NCBI RefSeq assembly: GCF_900091495.1 | Contig: NZ_LT607413.1 | Span: forward strand, 5,657,001 to 5,721,000 | Direction of reading: 5' to 3' | DNA length: 64,000 nt | From: Micromonospora echinospora | Lineage (GTDB): Bacteria; Actinomycetota; Actinomycetes; Mycobacteriales; Micromonosporaceae | Notes under the pieces: model-generated | The model's database searches: none | What the model saw: the letters and a program-made list of their open reading frames with translations, nothing else | What the model was told of the DNA's origin: nothing | Made by a program: the position numbers and the translations under genes | Shown here: piece after piece, positions 1-11,503 of the stretch | Layout of the letters: every line of letters begins with the position of its first letter | How positions within the stretch are numbered: the stretch's first letter is position 1

Positions 1-1995
1 TGGCGCTACCAGGACACCTGGCGGCCGCTGACCGGCATCGCGAACCGGGGCATGAGCGGCACCTGGGTCGTGGTGATGCCGACGGGCGAGTTCGTCGAGC
101 CCTGGCAGGACGCCTGCGTCGAGGCGTTCGCCGCAGCCGGCGCGAACGTGGTACCGATCCCCGTCAGCACCGGCGACGTCGACCGTGACCTGCTCGGCAA
201 GCTCCTGCGGGAGGCCCTCGCCACCAGCGTCGCCACCGACGACGGTCAGGCCGGGGTGACCGGCGTGGTGTCGCTGCTCGCCTTCGACGAGCTGGTCCAC
301 CCGCTGTACCTCTCCGTACCCGGCGGCTACGCCGCCACCGTCGCGCTCTTCCAGGCTCTCGGCGACATCGGCGTGAGCGCTCCGATGTGGAGCATCACCT
401 CGGGCGCTGTCTCCGTCGGTCGCGCCGACCAGTTGCGTGCGCCGATGCAGGCGCTGGTCTGGGGATTCGGCCGGGTCGCCGCGCTGGAGCACCCGGAACG
501 CTGGGGCGGCCTCGTCGACCTGCCCGAGGCGGTCGAGCAGCGCTCCGCCGACCTGCTCGTCGCGGCCCTCACCACCGCCGGTGAGGAGGACCAGATCGCG
601 GTCCGTCCCAGCGGACTGCTCGGCCGCCGTCTCACCCGGGTCCCGCTCGGGGACAGCCAGCCCGCCAACCCGTGGGAGCCCTCCGGGACGGCGCTGGTCA
701 CCGGTGGTACCGGTGCCCTCGGTGGGCACGCCGCCCGCTGGTTGGCCCGCAGCGGCGTGGAGAACATCATCATCGCCAGCCGGCGCGGCATGGCCGCCCC
801 GGGCGCCCAGCAACTGGTCGACGACATCACCGCCCTCGGTGCCCGCGCCACCGTGGTCGCCTGCGACGCGTCCGACCGGGAGGCCCTGGCGGAGCTGATC
901 GACGGCATCCCCGACGAGCAGCCCCTCACCACCGTCGTGCACGCCTGCGCGGTGCTGGACGACGCCCTGATCAACGACATCCGGATCGACCAGATCGAAC
1001 GGGTCCTCAAGGCCAAGGTCGACGTCGCGTACCACCTGCACGAGCTGACGCTGGGCCTGGACCTCTCCGCGTTCGTCATGTTCTCGTCCTTCGCCGGCAC
1101 GGTGGCCAGCTCCGGCGTCGGCAACTACGCGCCGAGCAACGCCTTCCTCGACGCGCTCGCCCAGCACCGGCGTGCCCTCGGCATGCCCGCCACCTCCATC
1201 GCCTGGGGGGCCTGGGCCGGCGGTGGCATGGCCGACGGCCCGTTCGGCGAGCTGCTGCACCGGCACGGCGTCCCGGAGATGCCCCCGGAGGCCGCGATCA
1301 CCGCCCTGCACCAGGCGGTGGACCACGGCGAGCCGGCCCTCACCATCGCCGACATCGCCTGGGACCGGTTCGCCGTCGCCTTCACCGCGACCCGTCCGGG
1401 CCCGCTGATCAGCGACCTGCCGGACGTCCGTCGGCTCCAGGCCACCGAACACGTCGCCGCCGGGGTCGAGGTGCCCGACGGCCCCGACTCGCTGCGGGAC
1501 CGGCTCGCCGGGCTGCCCGCCGCCGACCGGATGGCGGTGCTGCTCGGGTTGGTCCGGGGTCAGGTCGCCGCCGTGCTCAACTACGCATCCGGCGAGTCGG
1601 TCGACGAACACCGGGCGTTCCGGGAACTGGGCTTCGACTCCGTCACCGCGGTCGAGCTGCGCAACCGGCTCGGTACCGCGACCGGGGTGGCCCTTCCGGT
1701 CACGCTGGTCTTCGACTACCCGACCCCGACCACGCTGGCCGAGTACCTCTTCGCCGAGGTGGCCCAGGAGGACGTGGTGACCCCGACCGTGCTCCTCGAC
1801 GACCTCGACCGCATCGCCGACAGCCTCGACGTGGTGGCGGGCGACGAGGCGGCGCGGGTCCGGGCCACCGTCCGTCTCCAGGCGATGCTCTCGCGGCTCG
1901 GCCAGGGCGGTGGTGGCGACATCGGCCGGCACCTCGACGACGCCAGCGACGACGAGCTGTTCGCGATGGTCGACAAGGATCTCGGTATCTCCTGA
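1..1995 (+). CDS. Type I modular PKS, C-terminal fragment (KR-ACP-docking)
   Basis: The reading frame is open from base 1, so the protein starts upstream and only its last 664 residues are seen. They hold the KR structural half, then a catalytic KR with the NADPH motif GGTGALG at about 235-241, an LDD motif at 319-321 and the active Tyr at 376 followed by Ala-Pro. LDD plus a proline two residues after the Tyr is the B2 fingerprint, which predicts a D-hydroxyl and an epimerised alpha carbon. An ACP follows with LGFDS and the phosphopantetheine Ser at about 547. The tail is helical and acidic, like a class 1 C-terminal docking domain, and should hand the chain to the PKS that starts 66 bases downstream. 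KS and AT are not visible. Confidence 0.93.
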   Translation, partial: WRYQDTWRPLTGIANRGMSGTWVVVMPTGEFVEPWQDACVEAFAAAGANVVPIPVSTGDVDRDLLGKLLREALATSVATDDGQAGVTGVVSLLAFDELVHPLYLSVPGGYAATVALFQALGDIGVSAPMWSITSGAVSVGRADQLRAPMQALVWGFGRVAALEHPERWGGLVDLPEAVEQRSADLLVAALTTAGEEDQIAVRPSGLLGRRLTRVPLGDSQPANPWEPSGTALVTGGTGALGGHAARWLARSGVENIIIASRRGMAAPGAQQLVDDITALGARATVVACDASDREALAELIDGIPDEQPLTTVVHACAVLDDALINDIRIDQIERVLKAKVDVAYHLHELTLGLDLSAFVMFSSFAGTVASSGVGNYAPSNAFLDALAQHRRALGMPATSIAWGAWAGGGMADGPFGELLHRHGVPEMPPEAAITALHQAVDHGEPALTIADIAWDRFAVAFTATRPGPLISDLPDVRRLQATEHVAAGVEVPDGPDSLRDRLAGLPAADRMAVLLGLVRGQVAAVLNYASGESVDEHRAFRELGFDSVTAVELRNRLGTATGVALPVTLVFDYPTPTTLAEYLFAEVAQEDVVTPTVLLDDLDRIADSLDVVAGDEAARVRATVRLQAMLSRLGQGGGGDIGRHLDDASDDELFAMVDKDLGIS

Positions 1996-2061
1996 CCGCA
2001 CCCCGGCTCTCCCGCCACCCACTCCGGCTCTCTCCGTCCCCTGCGAGGAAGCGGCTCCGAC

Positions 2062-5000
2062 ATGGGCAATGAAGACAAGCTCCGCGACTACCTCAAGCGG
2101 GTCATGGCTGATCTCCACGACACCCGTCGACGGCTCAGCGAGGTCCAGTCCCAGGAACTGGAGCCGGTGGCGATCGTGGCGATGAGCTGTCGGCTGCCCG
2201 GCGGGGTGCGCAACCCGGACGAGCTGTGGGAGCTGCTGCGCGAGGGCCGGGACGCCGTCACGTTCTTCCCCGACGACCGGGGCTGGGACCTGGAACGGCT
2301 CTACCACCCCGACCCCGACAACCCGGGCACCTCCTACGCCCGGGAAGGCGGGTTCGTCGACGGGGCCGGAGACTTCGACGCCCGCTTCTTCGGCATCTCG
2401 CCCCGCGAGGCCCTCACCATGGACCCGCAGCAGCGGCTCCTGCTGGAGACGGCCTGGGAGGCGGTCGAGTCCGCCGGCATCGACCCCGTCTCGCTGCGCG
2501 GCAGCCGGACCGGAGTCTTCGTCGGCACCAACGGGCAGGACTACGGCACCCTGCTGATGATGTCGCCCGACGGGGACGAGGGCCACTCGATGACCGGCGG
2601 GGCGGCGGCCGTCGCGTCCGGGCGGGTGTCGTACACGCTGGGGCTAGAGGGGCCGGCGGTGTCGATCGACACGGCCTGCTCCTCCTCCCTGGTGGCGCTG
2701 CACCTCGCCGTGCAGGCGCTCCGCGCCGGGGAGTGCGAGCTGGCCCTCGCCGGCGGGGTCACCGTGATGGCCACCCCCGGACTCCTGGTCGGCTCCAGCC
2801 GGCAACGTGCCCTGTCCCCGGACGGCCGGTGCAAGTCGTTCTCCGCCGCCGCCGACGGGGCCGGTTTCTCCGAAGGGGTCGGCTGGCTGCTGGTGGAGCG
2901 GCTGTCGGACGCCCGGCGCAACGGCCACCGGGTCCTGGCGGTCGTCCGGGGCAGCGCGGTCAACCAGGACGGCGCGTCGAACGGACTGACCGCCCCCAAC
3001 GGTCCCGCCCAGCAGCGGGTGATCAGTCAGGCCCTCACCTCGGCCCGGCTCTCCACCGCCGACGTGGATCTCGTCGAGGCCCACGGCACGGGTACCCGCC
3101 TCGGTGACCCGATCGAGGCGCAGGCGCTGCTCGCCACGTACGGGCAGGACCGGGGGGACGCCAACCCGGTGCTGCTGGGCTCGGTGAAGTCGAATATCGG
3201 GCATGCGCAGGCCGCCGCCGGGGTCGCCGGGGTGATCAAGGTGGTGCTGGCGATGCGGCATGGTGTGGTGCCGGCGTCGTTGCATGTGGATGAGCCGTCG
3301 CCGCATATCGACTGGTCGGCGGGTGCGGTGGAGTTGGTGACCGAGGCGCGGTCCTGGCCGGTGGTGGATCGGCCGCGTCGGGCGGCGGTGTCGTCGTTCG
3401 GTATCTCCGGCACCAACGCGCACGTGATCATCGAGCAGGCCGACGAATCCGTCGACGGGACGGCTGAGACCCGCGACCGGACGCCGGGACTGGTCGGCGC
3501 GGACGTGACCGTCTGGCCCGTGTCGGCTCGGACGACGAACGCCCTCGCTGGTCAGGCCGCCCGCCTCGCCGCGCACGTGCGCGCGCAGGACCACGTGGAC
3601 GTCTCGGCGCTGGCCTGGTCCCTGGCGACCACCCGCGCCAGCCTCGACCAGCGGGCGGTGGTCGTCGGTACGAGCGAGGCGGACCTCCTCGCGGGTCTGG
3701 ACGCGATGGCGTCGGGCCTGCCGGCGGGGAACGTGGTCAGGGGCACCGCCTCGAACTCCGGTCCGGTGTTCGTGTTCCCGGGTCAGGGTGCGCAGTCGGC
3801 GCGGATGGCGGCCGGTCTGGTGGGTCGGGTGCCGGTGTTCGACGCGCGGTTGGCCGATTGTCAGCGGGCGCTCGCGCCGTACCTGGACGTGGATCTGGTC
3901 TCGGTGTTGACCGGTGACGACGAGTCGTGGTTGGAGCGGGTGGAGGTCGTCCAGCCGGTGCTGTGGGCGGTCGGCCTGGCGTTGGCGGCGGTGTGGGAGC
4001 ACGCGGGTGTGGTTCCCCAGGCGGTGATCGGTCACTCGCAGGGTGAGATCGGTGCGGCGTGTGTCGCCGGGATTCTGTCGTTGGATGACGCGGCGAAGAC
4101 CGTCGCGTTGCGGTCACGTGCCCTCGCCGTGTTGCGGGGTACGGGTGCGATGGCGTCGGTGGACCTCTCCGCCGAGGGGATCGCGGAGCGCCTGCCGGCG
4201 TTCCCGGGTGTGGGTGTGGCGGCGGTGAATGGTCCGTCGACGGTGGTCGTCTCCGGGCCGCCGCAGCCGGTGGCCGATCTGGTGGCTGCGTGTCAGGCCG
4301 ACGGCATCCGGGCGCGGCTGATTCCGGTGGACTATGCGTCGCATTCTCCGGCGGTGCAGGAGGTCGCCGAGCAGTTGCGCAAGGATCTGGCGGACATCAC
4401 GCCGCAGTCCGGGCAGGTGCGTCTCGTGTCCACCCTGACCGGGGAGTGGGTTGTCCCGGAGTCGATGGGTGCGGACTACTGGTACGAGAACCTGCGGCGC
4501 ACGGTGCTCTTCGACCCTGCGGTGCGGGTGGCCGTGAGGGCGGGTCATACGACGTTCGTGGAGATCTCTCCGCATCCGGTGCTGACCATGCCGGTGACGG
4601 GGATCCTGGACGACGCCGGTGTCACCGGTCACACGCTCGGCACGTTGCGGCGGGGTGAGGACGATCCGACCCGGCTGCTGACCAGTCTGGCCACGGCGTA
4701 CACGGTCGGCCTGCCGGTGGACCTGCGGCGGGTGCTGGCCGAGACGGCGACCGTCGACCTGCCCACCTACGCCTTCGACCACCAGCGCTACTGGCCGGCA
4801 CCGCCGATCTTCGTCCACCAGGACGACGGGGAGCCGGACCTCGACCGGTGGCGCTACCGGGTCACCTGGGAGGCGCTGCCCGACCTGCCGCTGACCCGGC
4901 TCTCCGGCACCTGGCTCGTCCCGATCCCCGCCGCGCTGGCCGACGATCCGTTGGTCGCCGGCGTGCTGGGCGCACTCGGCAACGTCGGCGCGGACGTCGT

Positions 5001-8000
5001 ACCGGTGCTGCTGGACGGGACCGACGAGCAGCCGGCGTTCGCCGACCGGCTGCGCGCGGCCCTCCCCACCGACGGACCCGCCGCCGTGCTCTCCCTGCTC
5101 GGCCTCGACGAGCGGGCCCACCCGGAGCATCCGGCGACCCCGCTCGGCGTCACCGGGACCGCCCACCTGGTGCAGGCGCTCGGCACGCTGGGTGTGGAGG
5201 CCCCGCTGTGGTGCGCCACCCGACGGGCCGTCACCGTCGGTGCCGGGGACGGGCCGCCGACCCCGGCGGCCGCCGCCGTCTGGGGACTCGGCCGGGCGGT
5301 CGCGCTGGAACACCCCGGTCGTTGGGGCGGACTGGTCGACCTGCCGGCCGACCTCGACCCGGGAACCGGCGCGCGCCTCTGCGCGGTCCTCGGCGACAGC
5401 GGCGGCGAGGACCAGGTCGCCGTCCGCGACACCGGCGTCCTCGTCCGCCGCCTCACCCGGATCACCGAACCCGAGCCGGCCACCACCGACGCCGAAGACG
5501 GCGGCTGGCGGATGCGCGGCACAGTGCTGATCACCGGCGGGACCGGCGGGCTCGGCGGACACATGGCCCGCTGGGCGGCCCGCTCCGGCGCGGCGCACGT
5601 CCTGCTGGCCAGCCGACGCGGCCCGGACGCGCCGGGCGCCGCCGACCTCGCGGCGGAGCTGACCGACCTCGGGGTCCGCGTCACCGTGGCGCCCTGCGAC
5701 GTCACCGACCGGGCGCAGCTCGCCGCCCTGCTGACGAACACGCCCGAGGACGCCCCGCTCACCGCCGTGCTGCACACCGCCGCCGTCCTCGACGACGGCA
5801 TCGTCGACACCGCCACCCCGGCCCGGCTGCACACCGTCGCCGCGCCCAAGTGCGCCGCCGCCGAGCACCTCGACGAGCTGACCCGGGACCTCGACCTCGA
5901 CGCCTTCGTGCTGTTCTCCTCCGTCGCCGGCACCACCGGCAACGCCGGGCAGGGCGCCTACGGGGCGGCGAACGCCCACCTCGACGCCCTGGCCGAGCGG
6001 CGTCGTGCCGAAGGCCGCCCGGCGCTCTCCGTCGCCTGGGGCGCCTGGAGCGGGGCGGGCCTGCCCGCCGAGAACGAGCGCGCCCGCCAGCGGCTCCAGC
6101 GCGGCGGCATGGTCGCCATGGACCCCGACCTCGCCGTGGAGGCGCTGGCCCGGGCCCTGCGGCGCGGCGAGACCACCACGGTGATCGCCGACATCGACTG
6201 GGCCCGGTTCGCCCCGGCGTTCGCCCTGGTCCGGCCCAGCCCGCTGATCGGTGACCTGCCGGAGGTGCGGCAGCTCGCCCGGCCGGCGGACCAGCCGGCC
6301 GAGGCGACGGAGGAGACGCCGTCGTCGGCGCTCGCCCAGCGGCTCGCCGGACTCGACCCGGCCGAGCGGAACGCGGAGCTGCGGGACCTGGTCCGGCAGT
6401 GCGCGGCAACCGCCCTCGGCTACGGGGCGGCCGACGACGTCCCCGCCGCCCGCCCGTTCCGCGATCTCGGCCTGGACTCGCTGACCGCGGTGGACATGCG
6501 CAACCTCCTCGCCACCGCGACCGGTCTGCGGCTGCCGGCCACCCTCGCCTTCGACTACCCGAACCCGACGGTGCTCGCCGCGCACCTCGACGAGCTGCTC
6601 ACCGGGAACACCGTCGACACCACCGCGCCCGTCACGGCGGCCGTGTCCGACGAGCCGATCGCCATCGTCGCGATGAGCTGCCGTTTCCCGGGTGGGGCGG
6701 ACACCCCCGAGCGGCTGTGGCAGCTGCTCGCCGCCGGAGGCGACGCGGTCGGGGAGTTCCCCACCGACCGGGGCTGGGACCTGGACCGGCTCTTCGACGC
6801 CGACCCCGCCAACGAGGGCACCAGCTACGCCCGTGAGGGCGCCTTCGTGCCCGGGGCCGCCGAGTTCGACCCCGGCTTCTTCGGCATCAGCCCGCGTGAG
6901 GCCCTCGCCATGGACCCGCAGCAGCGGCTGCTGCTGGAGACCTCCTGGGAGGCGATCGAGCGGGCCGGCATCGACCCGCAGGCGTTGCGGGGCAGCCTGA
7001 CCGGCGTCTTCGTCGGCACCAACTACCAGGACTACCGCAACCTGATGATCGGTGCCGAGGGCGCCGAGGGCCACCTGATGACCGGCAACGCCGGCAGCGT
7101 GCTCTCCGGTCGGGTGTCCTACACCCTCGGGCTGGAGGGGCCGGCCGTCTCGGTGGACACCGCCTGCTCCTCGTCGCTGGTGGCGCTGCACTGGGCCTGC
7201 CAGGCGCTCCGCTCCGCCGAATGCTCGCTCGCGCTGGTCGGCGGGGTCACCGTGATGGCCACCCCCGGCGTGTTCGTCGGCTTCAGCCGGCAGCGGGGGC
7301 TGGCCCCGGACGGTCGGGTCAAGGCGTTCGCCGCCGCCGCCGACGGGACGAGCTGGGGTGAGGGCGCCGGCATGCTCCTGGTGGAGCGGCTCAGCGACGC
7401 CCGGCGCAACGGCCACCCCGTGCTCGCGGTGATCCGGGGCAGCGCGGTCAACCAGGACGGCGCGTCCAACGGGCTCACCGCCCCGAACGGCCCCGCCCAG
7501 CAGCGGGTGATCCGGCAGGCCCTGGCCAACGCCCGGCTCACCGCGTCCGACGTGGACGCGGTCGAGGCGCACGGCACCGGCACCCGGCTCGGTGACCCGA
7601 TCGAGGCGCAGGCGCTGCTCGCCACGTACGGGCAGGACCGGCCGGACGACCGTCCGCTCTGGCTGGGCTCGGTCAAGTCGAACATCGGGCACACCCAGGC
7701 CGCCGCCGGGGTCGCCGGGATCATCAAGATGGTCCTGTCCATGCGCAACGGCTACCTGCCGCCGACCCTGCACGTCGACGAGCCCACCGACCAGGTGGAC
7801 TGGAGCGTCGGCGCGGTCGAACTGCTCACCGACGGCCGGCCCTGGCCGCTGACCGGCCGACCGCGCCGCGCCGCCGTCTCCTCCTTCGGGATCAGTGGCA
7901 CCAACGCCCACACCATCCTCGAACACGTCCCGGAACCGGCCGGGCCGGTCACGCCCCCGGCCGAGCTGCCGGTGGTTCCGGTGCTGCTGTCCGCGCGGAG

Positions 8001-11000
8001 CGCCGCGTCGCTGGCCGCGCAGGCCGGCCCGTGGGCCGACCGGCTCACCGGACCGGAGGCCGCGCCACTGGTCGACGTCGGCTGGTCGTCCGTGGTGTCC
8101 CGGGCGGTCCTGGACCACCGGGCCGTCGTCCTCGCCGCCGACCGGCGGGAACTGCGGGCCGGACTGCGGGCGTTGGCCCGCGGCGACGACTCCCCGCTGC
8201 TGGTCACCGGGGTGGCCACCGGGACGCCGAAGGTGGCGTACCTCTTTTCCGGGCAGGGGGCGCAGCGTCCCGGGATGGGCCGCGAGCTGGCCGGGGCGTA
8301 CCCGGTCTTCGCCGCCGCCCTGGACGAGGTCTGCGCGGTCCTCGACCCGCACCTGCCCCGACCACTGCGCGAGGTGATGTTCGCCGAGGCCGGCACGGCC
8401 GAGGCCGACCTGCTGGACCAGACCGAGTTCACCCAACCGGCGATCTTCGCCGTCGAGGTGGCGCTGTTCCGGCTCCTCACCGACTGGGGCCTGCGCCCCG
8501 ACGCGGTCGCCGGGCACTCCATCGGCGAGTTCGCCGCCGCCCACGCCGCCGGGGTGCTCACCCTGGCCGACGCCGCCGAACTGGTCGCCGCCCGGGGACG
8601 GCTCATGCAGGCGCTCCCGGACGGTGGGGCGATGCTCGCCGTCGCCGCCAGTGAGGCCGACGTGCTCGCCAGCCTCGGTGACCGGGCCGACCGGGTCTGC
8701 GTGGCCGCCGTGAACGGCCCCCGCGCGGTGGTGCTCTCCGGAGCGGCCGACGCCGTCGACGAGGTGGCCGCCGAGTGGGCCGCACGGGGCGTCCGGACCC
8801 GCCGGCTGGCGGTCAGTCACGCCTTCCACAGCCCGCTGATGGACCCGGTGCTCGACGACCTCGCCGCCGTCGCCGCGCGGCTGTCCCACCACGCGCCGGC
8901 CGTGCCGCTGGTCTCCACGGTCACCGGCGCGCCGGTCGACGCGACCGAGCTGGGCACGCCGGGCTACTGGGTACGGCACGCCCGCGGCGCGGTGCGCTTC
9001 GCCGACGCGGTCACCGCGCTGCGCCGGCAGGGCTGCACCGGCTTCCTGGAGGTCGGCCCGGACGGGGTGCTGACCGCCCTCACCCAGGCCGTCCTCACCG
9101 ACGGCGGGTCGGCCGACGACCGGTCCGCCCTGGTGGTGCCCACCCTGCGCCGGGACCGACCCGAGCCGGTCGCCCTGCTGCGGGCGGTCGCCACGCTCCA
9201 CGTGCACGGCTGGTCGCCACGGTGGCCGGCCCTGTACGCCGACGCCGCACCGCAGCTCGCCGACCTGCCCACGTACGTCTTCGGCCGGCAGCGCTTCTGG
9301 CCCGAGCCGCCCGCCTGGCTCACCGCTGCGCTCGACGACCGGACCGAGACCGACCGCCGGTTCTGGGCGGCGGTGGAGGCCGAGGACCTCGACTCGCTGC
9401 TGCGTGAACTGGACGTGGAGCGGGACCAGCCGTTCGGCACGGTGCTGCCGGCCCTCTCCGCCTGGCGGCGACGCGGGCGGGAACGCTCCCTGGTGGACGA
9501 CGCCCGCTACCGGGAGGTCTGGCAGCCGCTGGCCGCACCGACCACACCCCCGGCGACGTCGACGGAACGCTGGCTGGTGCTGCTGCCCGCCGTCCTGGCC
9601 GCCGACCCCGGTCTGGACGCCTGCGTCCGGGCGCTCGGCGCGGACGTGACGACCGTGCCGGTGGACACCACCGTCGACCCGGACGAGCTGGCCGGCCTCC
9701 TGGCCGACGCGCTCGCCGCCACCGACCAGCCCCGGTCGGTCCTGTCCTTCCTCGGCCTGGACGACGCCGCGCACGCCGAGCATCCGGCGCTGCCGCGCGG
9801 CCTGGCCGCCACCGTGCAGCTCCTCCAGGCGATGACCGACCGCGACGTGACGGCGCGGCTCTGGTGCGCCACCCGGGGCGCGGTCGGGGTCGCCGACGGC
9901 GACGCGCCGGCCAGCCCCCGGCAGGCCGCGCTCTGGGGACTGGGCCGGGTGGCGGCGCTGGAGCAGTCCGCCCGCTGGGCCGGCCTGGTCGACCTGCCCG
10001 CCACGGTCGACGGCCCGACGGCGACCCGGCTCGCCGGCCTCCTCACCGGCGGTACCGCCGAGGACCAACTGGCCGTGCGGGAGACCGGGGTGTTCGTGCG
10101 CCGCCTCGCCCCCGCCGTCACCGCCGGGGAACCCGAGCCGTGGCAGCCCCGGGGCACCGTGCTGGTCACCGGCGGCACCGGCGCACTCGGCGGGCACGTG
10201 GCCCGCTGGGTGGCCACCGCCGGAGCCGAGCGGGTCGTGCTGACCAGCCGGCGCGGCACCGACACGCCCGGCGCCGCCGAGCTGCTGGCCGAACTGGAGT
10301 CGCTCGGCGCCGACTGCCGGGTGGTCCGCGCCGACGCCGCCGACCGGACCGCGATGACCGCGCTCGTCGCCGAGCTGCGCCGGGAGGGCCCGCCGCTGCG
10401 GGCGGTGGTGCACGCCGCCGGGGTCAGCGAGGTGGTGCCGCTGGCCGAGACCACCCTGGAGGACCTGGCGTACGTCGTCGGACCGAAGCTGGTCGGCGCG
10501 GAGCTGCTCGACGAACTACTCGACGGCGTCGAGCTGGACGCGTTCGTGCTCTTCTCGTCGATCGCGGCGGTGTGGGGCAGCGGCGGGCAGGGCGCGTACG
10601 CGGCCGGAAACGCCTACCTGGACGCGTTCGCCCTCCGGCGGCGGGCCCGGGGACTGCCCGCCACGTCCGTGGCCTGGGGACCGTGGACCGAGTCCGGCAT
10701 GTTCGACGACACCGCCCCCGAGCAGCTACGCCGTCGGGGCCTGCGGGTGATGCCCCCCGGTGTGGCGATGGCCGGGCTACGGCACGCCCTCGACGCCGGG
10801 GACACCTGCGTCACCGTCGCCGACGTCGACTGGGCCACCTTCCACCCCCTGTTCACCGCGCTGCGGCCCAGTCCGCTCCTGGCCGACCTGCCGGCCGTAC
10901 GGGAGCTGACCGCCGGTCCCGCCGAGCCGGTCGGGGCACCCGCGGCCGTCGGCCGGGACCTGCTCGCCGAGCTGCGTCCCCTGCCCGCCGCCGAGCGGCG

Positions 11001-11478
11001 CGGCACCCTGCTGGAGATGGTCCGGGTGACCGCCGCGAAGGTCCTCGGCCACGCCACGGCGGACGCCGTCGACACCGACCGCGGGTTCCTGGACCTCGGG
11101 TTCGACTCGCTCACCGCCGTGGAGCTGCGCAACCTGCTCGGCGCGGAGACCGGACACGAGCTGTCCACCACGGTCGTCTTCGACTACCCGACCCCGGCCG
11201 ACCTCGCCGGCCACCTGTACGACGAGCTCTTCGGCGACGAGGGCGAGCCGGTCGACGGCGACGACGAGGAGACGGTCCGGCGGGTGCTCACGGCGATCCC
11301 GCTGGACCAGCTCCGCCAGGCCGGCCTGCTCGACGCGTTGCTGCGGCTCGGCCGTGACACCGCCGCCCCGGAGCCGGCCGTCGCCACGCCGGTCGCGCCG
11401 GCCACCGCGGAGACCGAGATCCGTGACCTCGACGTCGCCGATCTGGTCCGGCTGGCCCTCGAAGGCTCCGACTCGTGA
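2062..11478 (+). CDS. Type I modular PKS, two modules (KS-AT-KR-ACP)x2
   Basis: This 3138-residue protein adds two extender units to an enzyme-bound polyketide. The first 35 residues are a charged helical docking segment. In module one, the KS Cys is at 206 (DTACSSS), AT Ser659 lies in GHSQG, YASH at 758-761 predicts methylmalonyl-CoA, and the KR has LDD at 1243-1245 and Tyr1300 without a proline two residues later (B1, D-hydroxyl). Its ACP Ser is at 1473. In module two, the KS Cys is at 1702, AT Ser2153 lies in GHSIG, and HAFH at 2253-2256 predicts malonyl-CoA. Its KR has no LDD but has Trp2838 eight residues before Tyr2846 (A1, L-hydroxyl), and the ACP Ser is at 3016. No DH or ER is present. 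A C-terminal docking tail ends the protein. Codon use changes inside module one. The ATG is preceded by GAGGAAG. Confidence 0.96.
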   Translation: MGNEDKLRDYLKRVMADLHDTRRRLSEVQSQELEPVAIVAMSCRLPGGVRNPDELWELLREGRDAVTFFPDDRGWDLERLYHPDPDNPGTSYAREGGFVDGAGDFDARFFGISPREALTMDPQQRLLLETAWEAVESAGIDPVSLRGSRTGVFVGTNGQDYGTLLMMSPDGDEGHSMTGGAAAVASGRVSYTLGLEGPAVSIDTACSSSLVALHLAVQALRAGECELALAGGVTVMATPGLLVGSSRQRALSPDGRCKSFSAAADGAGFSEGVGWLLVERLSDARRNGHRVLAVVRGSAVNQDGASNGLTAPNGPAQQRVISQALTSARLSTADVDLVEAHGTGTRLGDPIEAQALLATYGQDRGDANPVLLGSVKSNIGHAQAAAGVAGVIKVVLAMRHGVVPASLHVDEPSPHIDWSAGAVELVTEARSWPVVDRPRRAAVSSFGISGTNAHVIIEQADESVDGTAETRDRTPGLVGADVTVWPVSARTTNALAGQAARLAAHVRAQDHVDVSALAWSLATTRASLDQRAVVVGTSEADLLAGLDAMASGLPAGNVVRGTASNSGPVFVFPGQGAQSARMAAGLVGRVPVFDARLADCQRALAPYLDVDLVSVLTGDDESWLERVEVVQPVLWAVGLALAAVWEHAGVVPQAVIGHSQGEIGAACVAGILSLDDAAKTVALRSRALAVLRGTGAMASVDLSAEGIAERLPAFPGVGVAAVNGPSTVVVSGPPQPVADLVAACQADGIRARLIPVDYASHSPAVQEVAEQLRKDLADITPQSGQVRLVSTLTGEWVVPESMGADYWYENLRRTVLFDPAVRVAVRAGHTTFVEISPHPVLTMPVTGILDDAGVTGHTLGTLRRGEDDPTRLLTSLATAYTVGLPVDLRRVLAETATVDLPTYAFDHQRYWPAPPIFVHQDDGEPDLDRWRYRVTWEALPDLPLTRLSGTWLVPIPAALADDPLVAGVLGALGNVGADVVPVLLDGTDEQPAFADRLRAALPTDGPAAVLSLLGLDERAHPEHPATPLGVTGTAHLVQALGTLGVEAPLWCATRRAVTVGAGDGPPTPAAAAVWGLGRAVALEHPGRWGGLVDLPADLDPGTGARLCAVLGDSGGEDQVAVRDTGVLVRRLTRITEPEPATTDAEDGGWRMRGTVLITGGTGGLGGHMARWAARSGAAHVLLASRRGPDAPGAADLAAELTDLGVRVTVAPCDVTDRAQLAALLTNTPEDAPLTAVLHTAAVLDDGIVDTATPARLHTVAAPKCAAAEHLDELTRDLDLDAFVLFSSVAGTTGNAGQGAYGAANAHLDALAERRRAEGRPALSVAWGAWSGAGLPAENERARQRLQRGGMVAMDPDLAVEALARALRRGETTTVIADIDWARFAPAFALVRPSPLIGDLPEVRQLARPADQPAEATEETPSSALAQRLAGLDPAERNAELRDLVRQCAATALGYGAADDVPAARPFRDLGLDSLTAVDMRNLLATATGLRLPATLAFDYPNPTVLAAHLDELLTGNTVDTTAPVTAAVSDEPIAIVAMSCRFPGGADTPERLWQLLAAGGDAVGEFPTDRGWDLDRLFDADPANEGTSYAREGAFVPGAAEFDPGFFGISPREALAMDPQQRLLLETSWEAIERAGIDPQALRGSLTGVFVGTNYQDYRNLMIGAEGAEGHLMTGNAGSVLSGRVSYTLGLEGPAVSVDTACSSSLVALHWACQALRSAECSLALVGGVTVMATPGVFVGFSRQRGLAPDGRVKAFAAAADGTSWGEGAGMLLVERLSDARRNGHPVLAVIRGSAVNQDGASNGLTAPNGPAQQRVIRQALANARLTASDVDAVEAHGTGTRLGDPIEAQALLATYGQDRPDDRPLWLGSVKSNIGHTQAAAGVAGIIKMVLSMRNGYLPPTLHVDEPTDQVDWSVGAVELLTDGRPWPLTGRPRRAAVSSFGISGTNAHTILEHVPEPAGPVTPPAELPVVPVLLSARSAASLAAQAGPWADRLTGPEAAPLVDVGWSSVVSRAVLDHRAVVLAADRRELRAGLRALARGDDSPLLVTGVATGTPKVAYLFSGQGAQRPGMGRELAGAYPVFAAALDEVCAVLDPHLPRPLREVMFAEAGTAEADLLDQTEFTQPAIFAVEVALFRLLTDWGLRPDAVAGHSIGEFAAAHAAGVLTLADAAELVAARGRLMQALPDGGAMLAVAASEADVLASLGDRADRVCVAAVNGPRAVVLSGAADAVDEVAAEWAARGVRTRRLAVSHAFHSPLMDPVLDDLAAVAARLSHHAPAVPLVSTVTGAPVDATELGTPGYWVRHARGAVRFADAVTALRRQGCTGFLEVGPDGVLTALTQAVLTDGGSADDRSALVVPTLRRDRPEPVALLRAVATLHVHGWSPRWPALYADAAPQLADLPTYVFGRQRFWPEPPAWLTAALDDRTETDRRFWAAVEAEDLDSLLRELDVERDQPFGTVLPALSAWRRRGRERSLVDDARYREVWQPLAAPTTPPATSTERWLVLLPAVLAADPGLDACVRALGADVTTVPVDTTVDPDELAGLLADALAATDQPRSVLSFLGLDDAAHAEHPALPRGLAATVQLLQAMTDRDVTARLWCATRGAVGVADGDAPASPRQAALWGLGRVAALEQSARWAGLVDLPATVDGPTATRLAGLLTGGTAEDQLAVRETGVFVRRLAPAVTAGEPEPWQPRGTVLVTGGTGALGGHVARWVATAGAERVVLTSRRGTDTPGAAELLAELESLGADCRVVRADAADRTAMTALVAELRREGPPLRAVVHAAGVSEVVPLAETTLEDLAYVVGPKLVGAELLDELLDGVELDAFVLFSSIAAVWGSGGQGAYAAGNAYLDAFALRRRARGLPATSVAWGPWTESGMFDDTAPEQLRRRGLRVMPPGVAMAGLRHALDAGDTCVTVADVDWATFHPLFTALRPSPLLADLPAVRELTAGPAEPVGAPAAVGRDLLAELRPLPAAERRGTLLEMVRVTAAKVLGHATADAVDTDRGFLDLGFDSLTAVELRNLLGAETGHELSTTVVFDYPTPADLAGHLYDELFGDEGEPVDGDDEETVRRVLTAIPLDQLRQAGLLDALLRLGRDTAAPEPAVATPVAPATAETEIRDLDVADLVRLALEGSDS

Positions 11479-11503
11479 CCCGGCCGGCGGCAAGGAGGAC
11501 CCG

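Noticed and set aside
4780..5500. Possible DH or ER domain between AT and KR
   Set aside because: The segment is the KR structural subdomain ([11 protein letters not shown] then the [11 protein letters not shown] block). No DH HxxxGxxxxP or ER motif was seen in any module.
4114..10413. A 2099-residue open frame on the minus strand
   Set aside because: It lies antisense to the PKS domains. Its sequence is a low-complexity Gly/Arg/Val-rich shadow caused by very high GC, without any domain.
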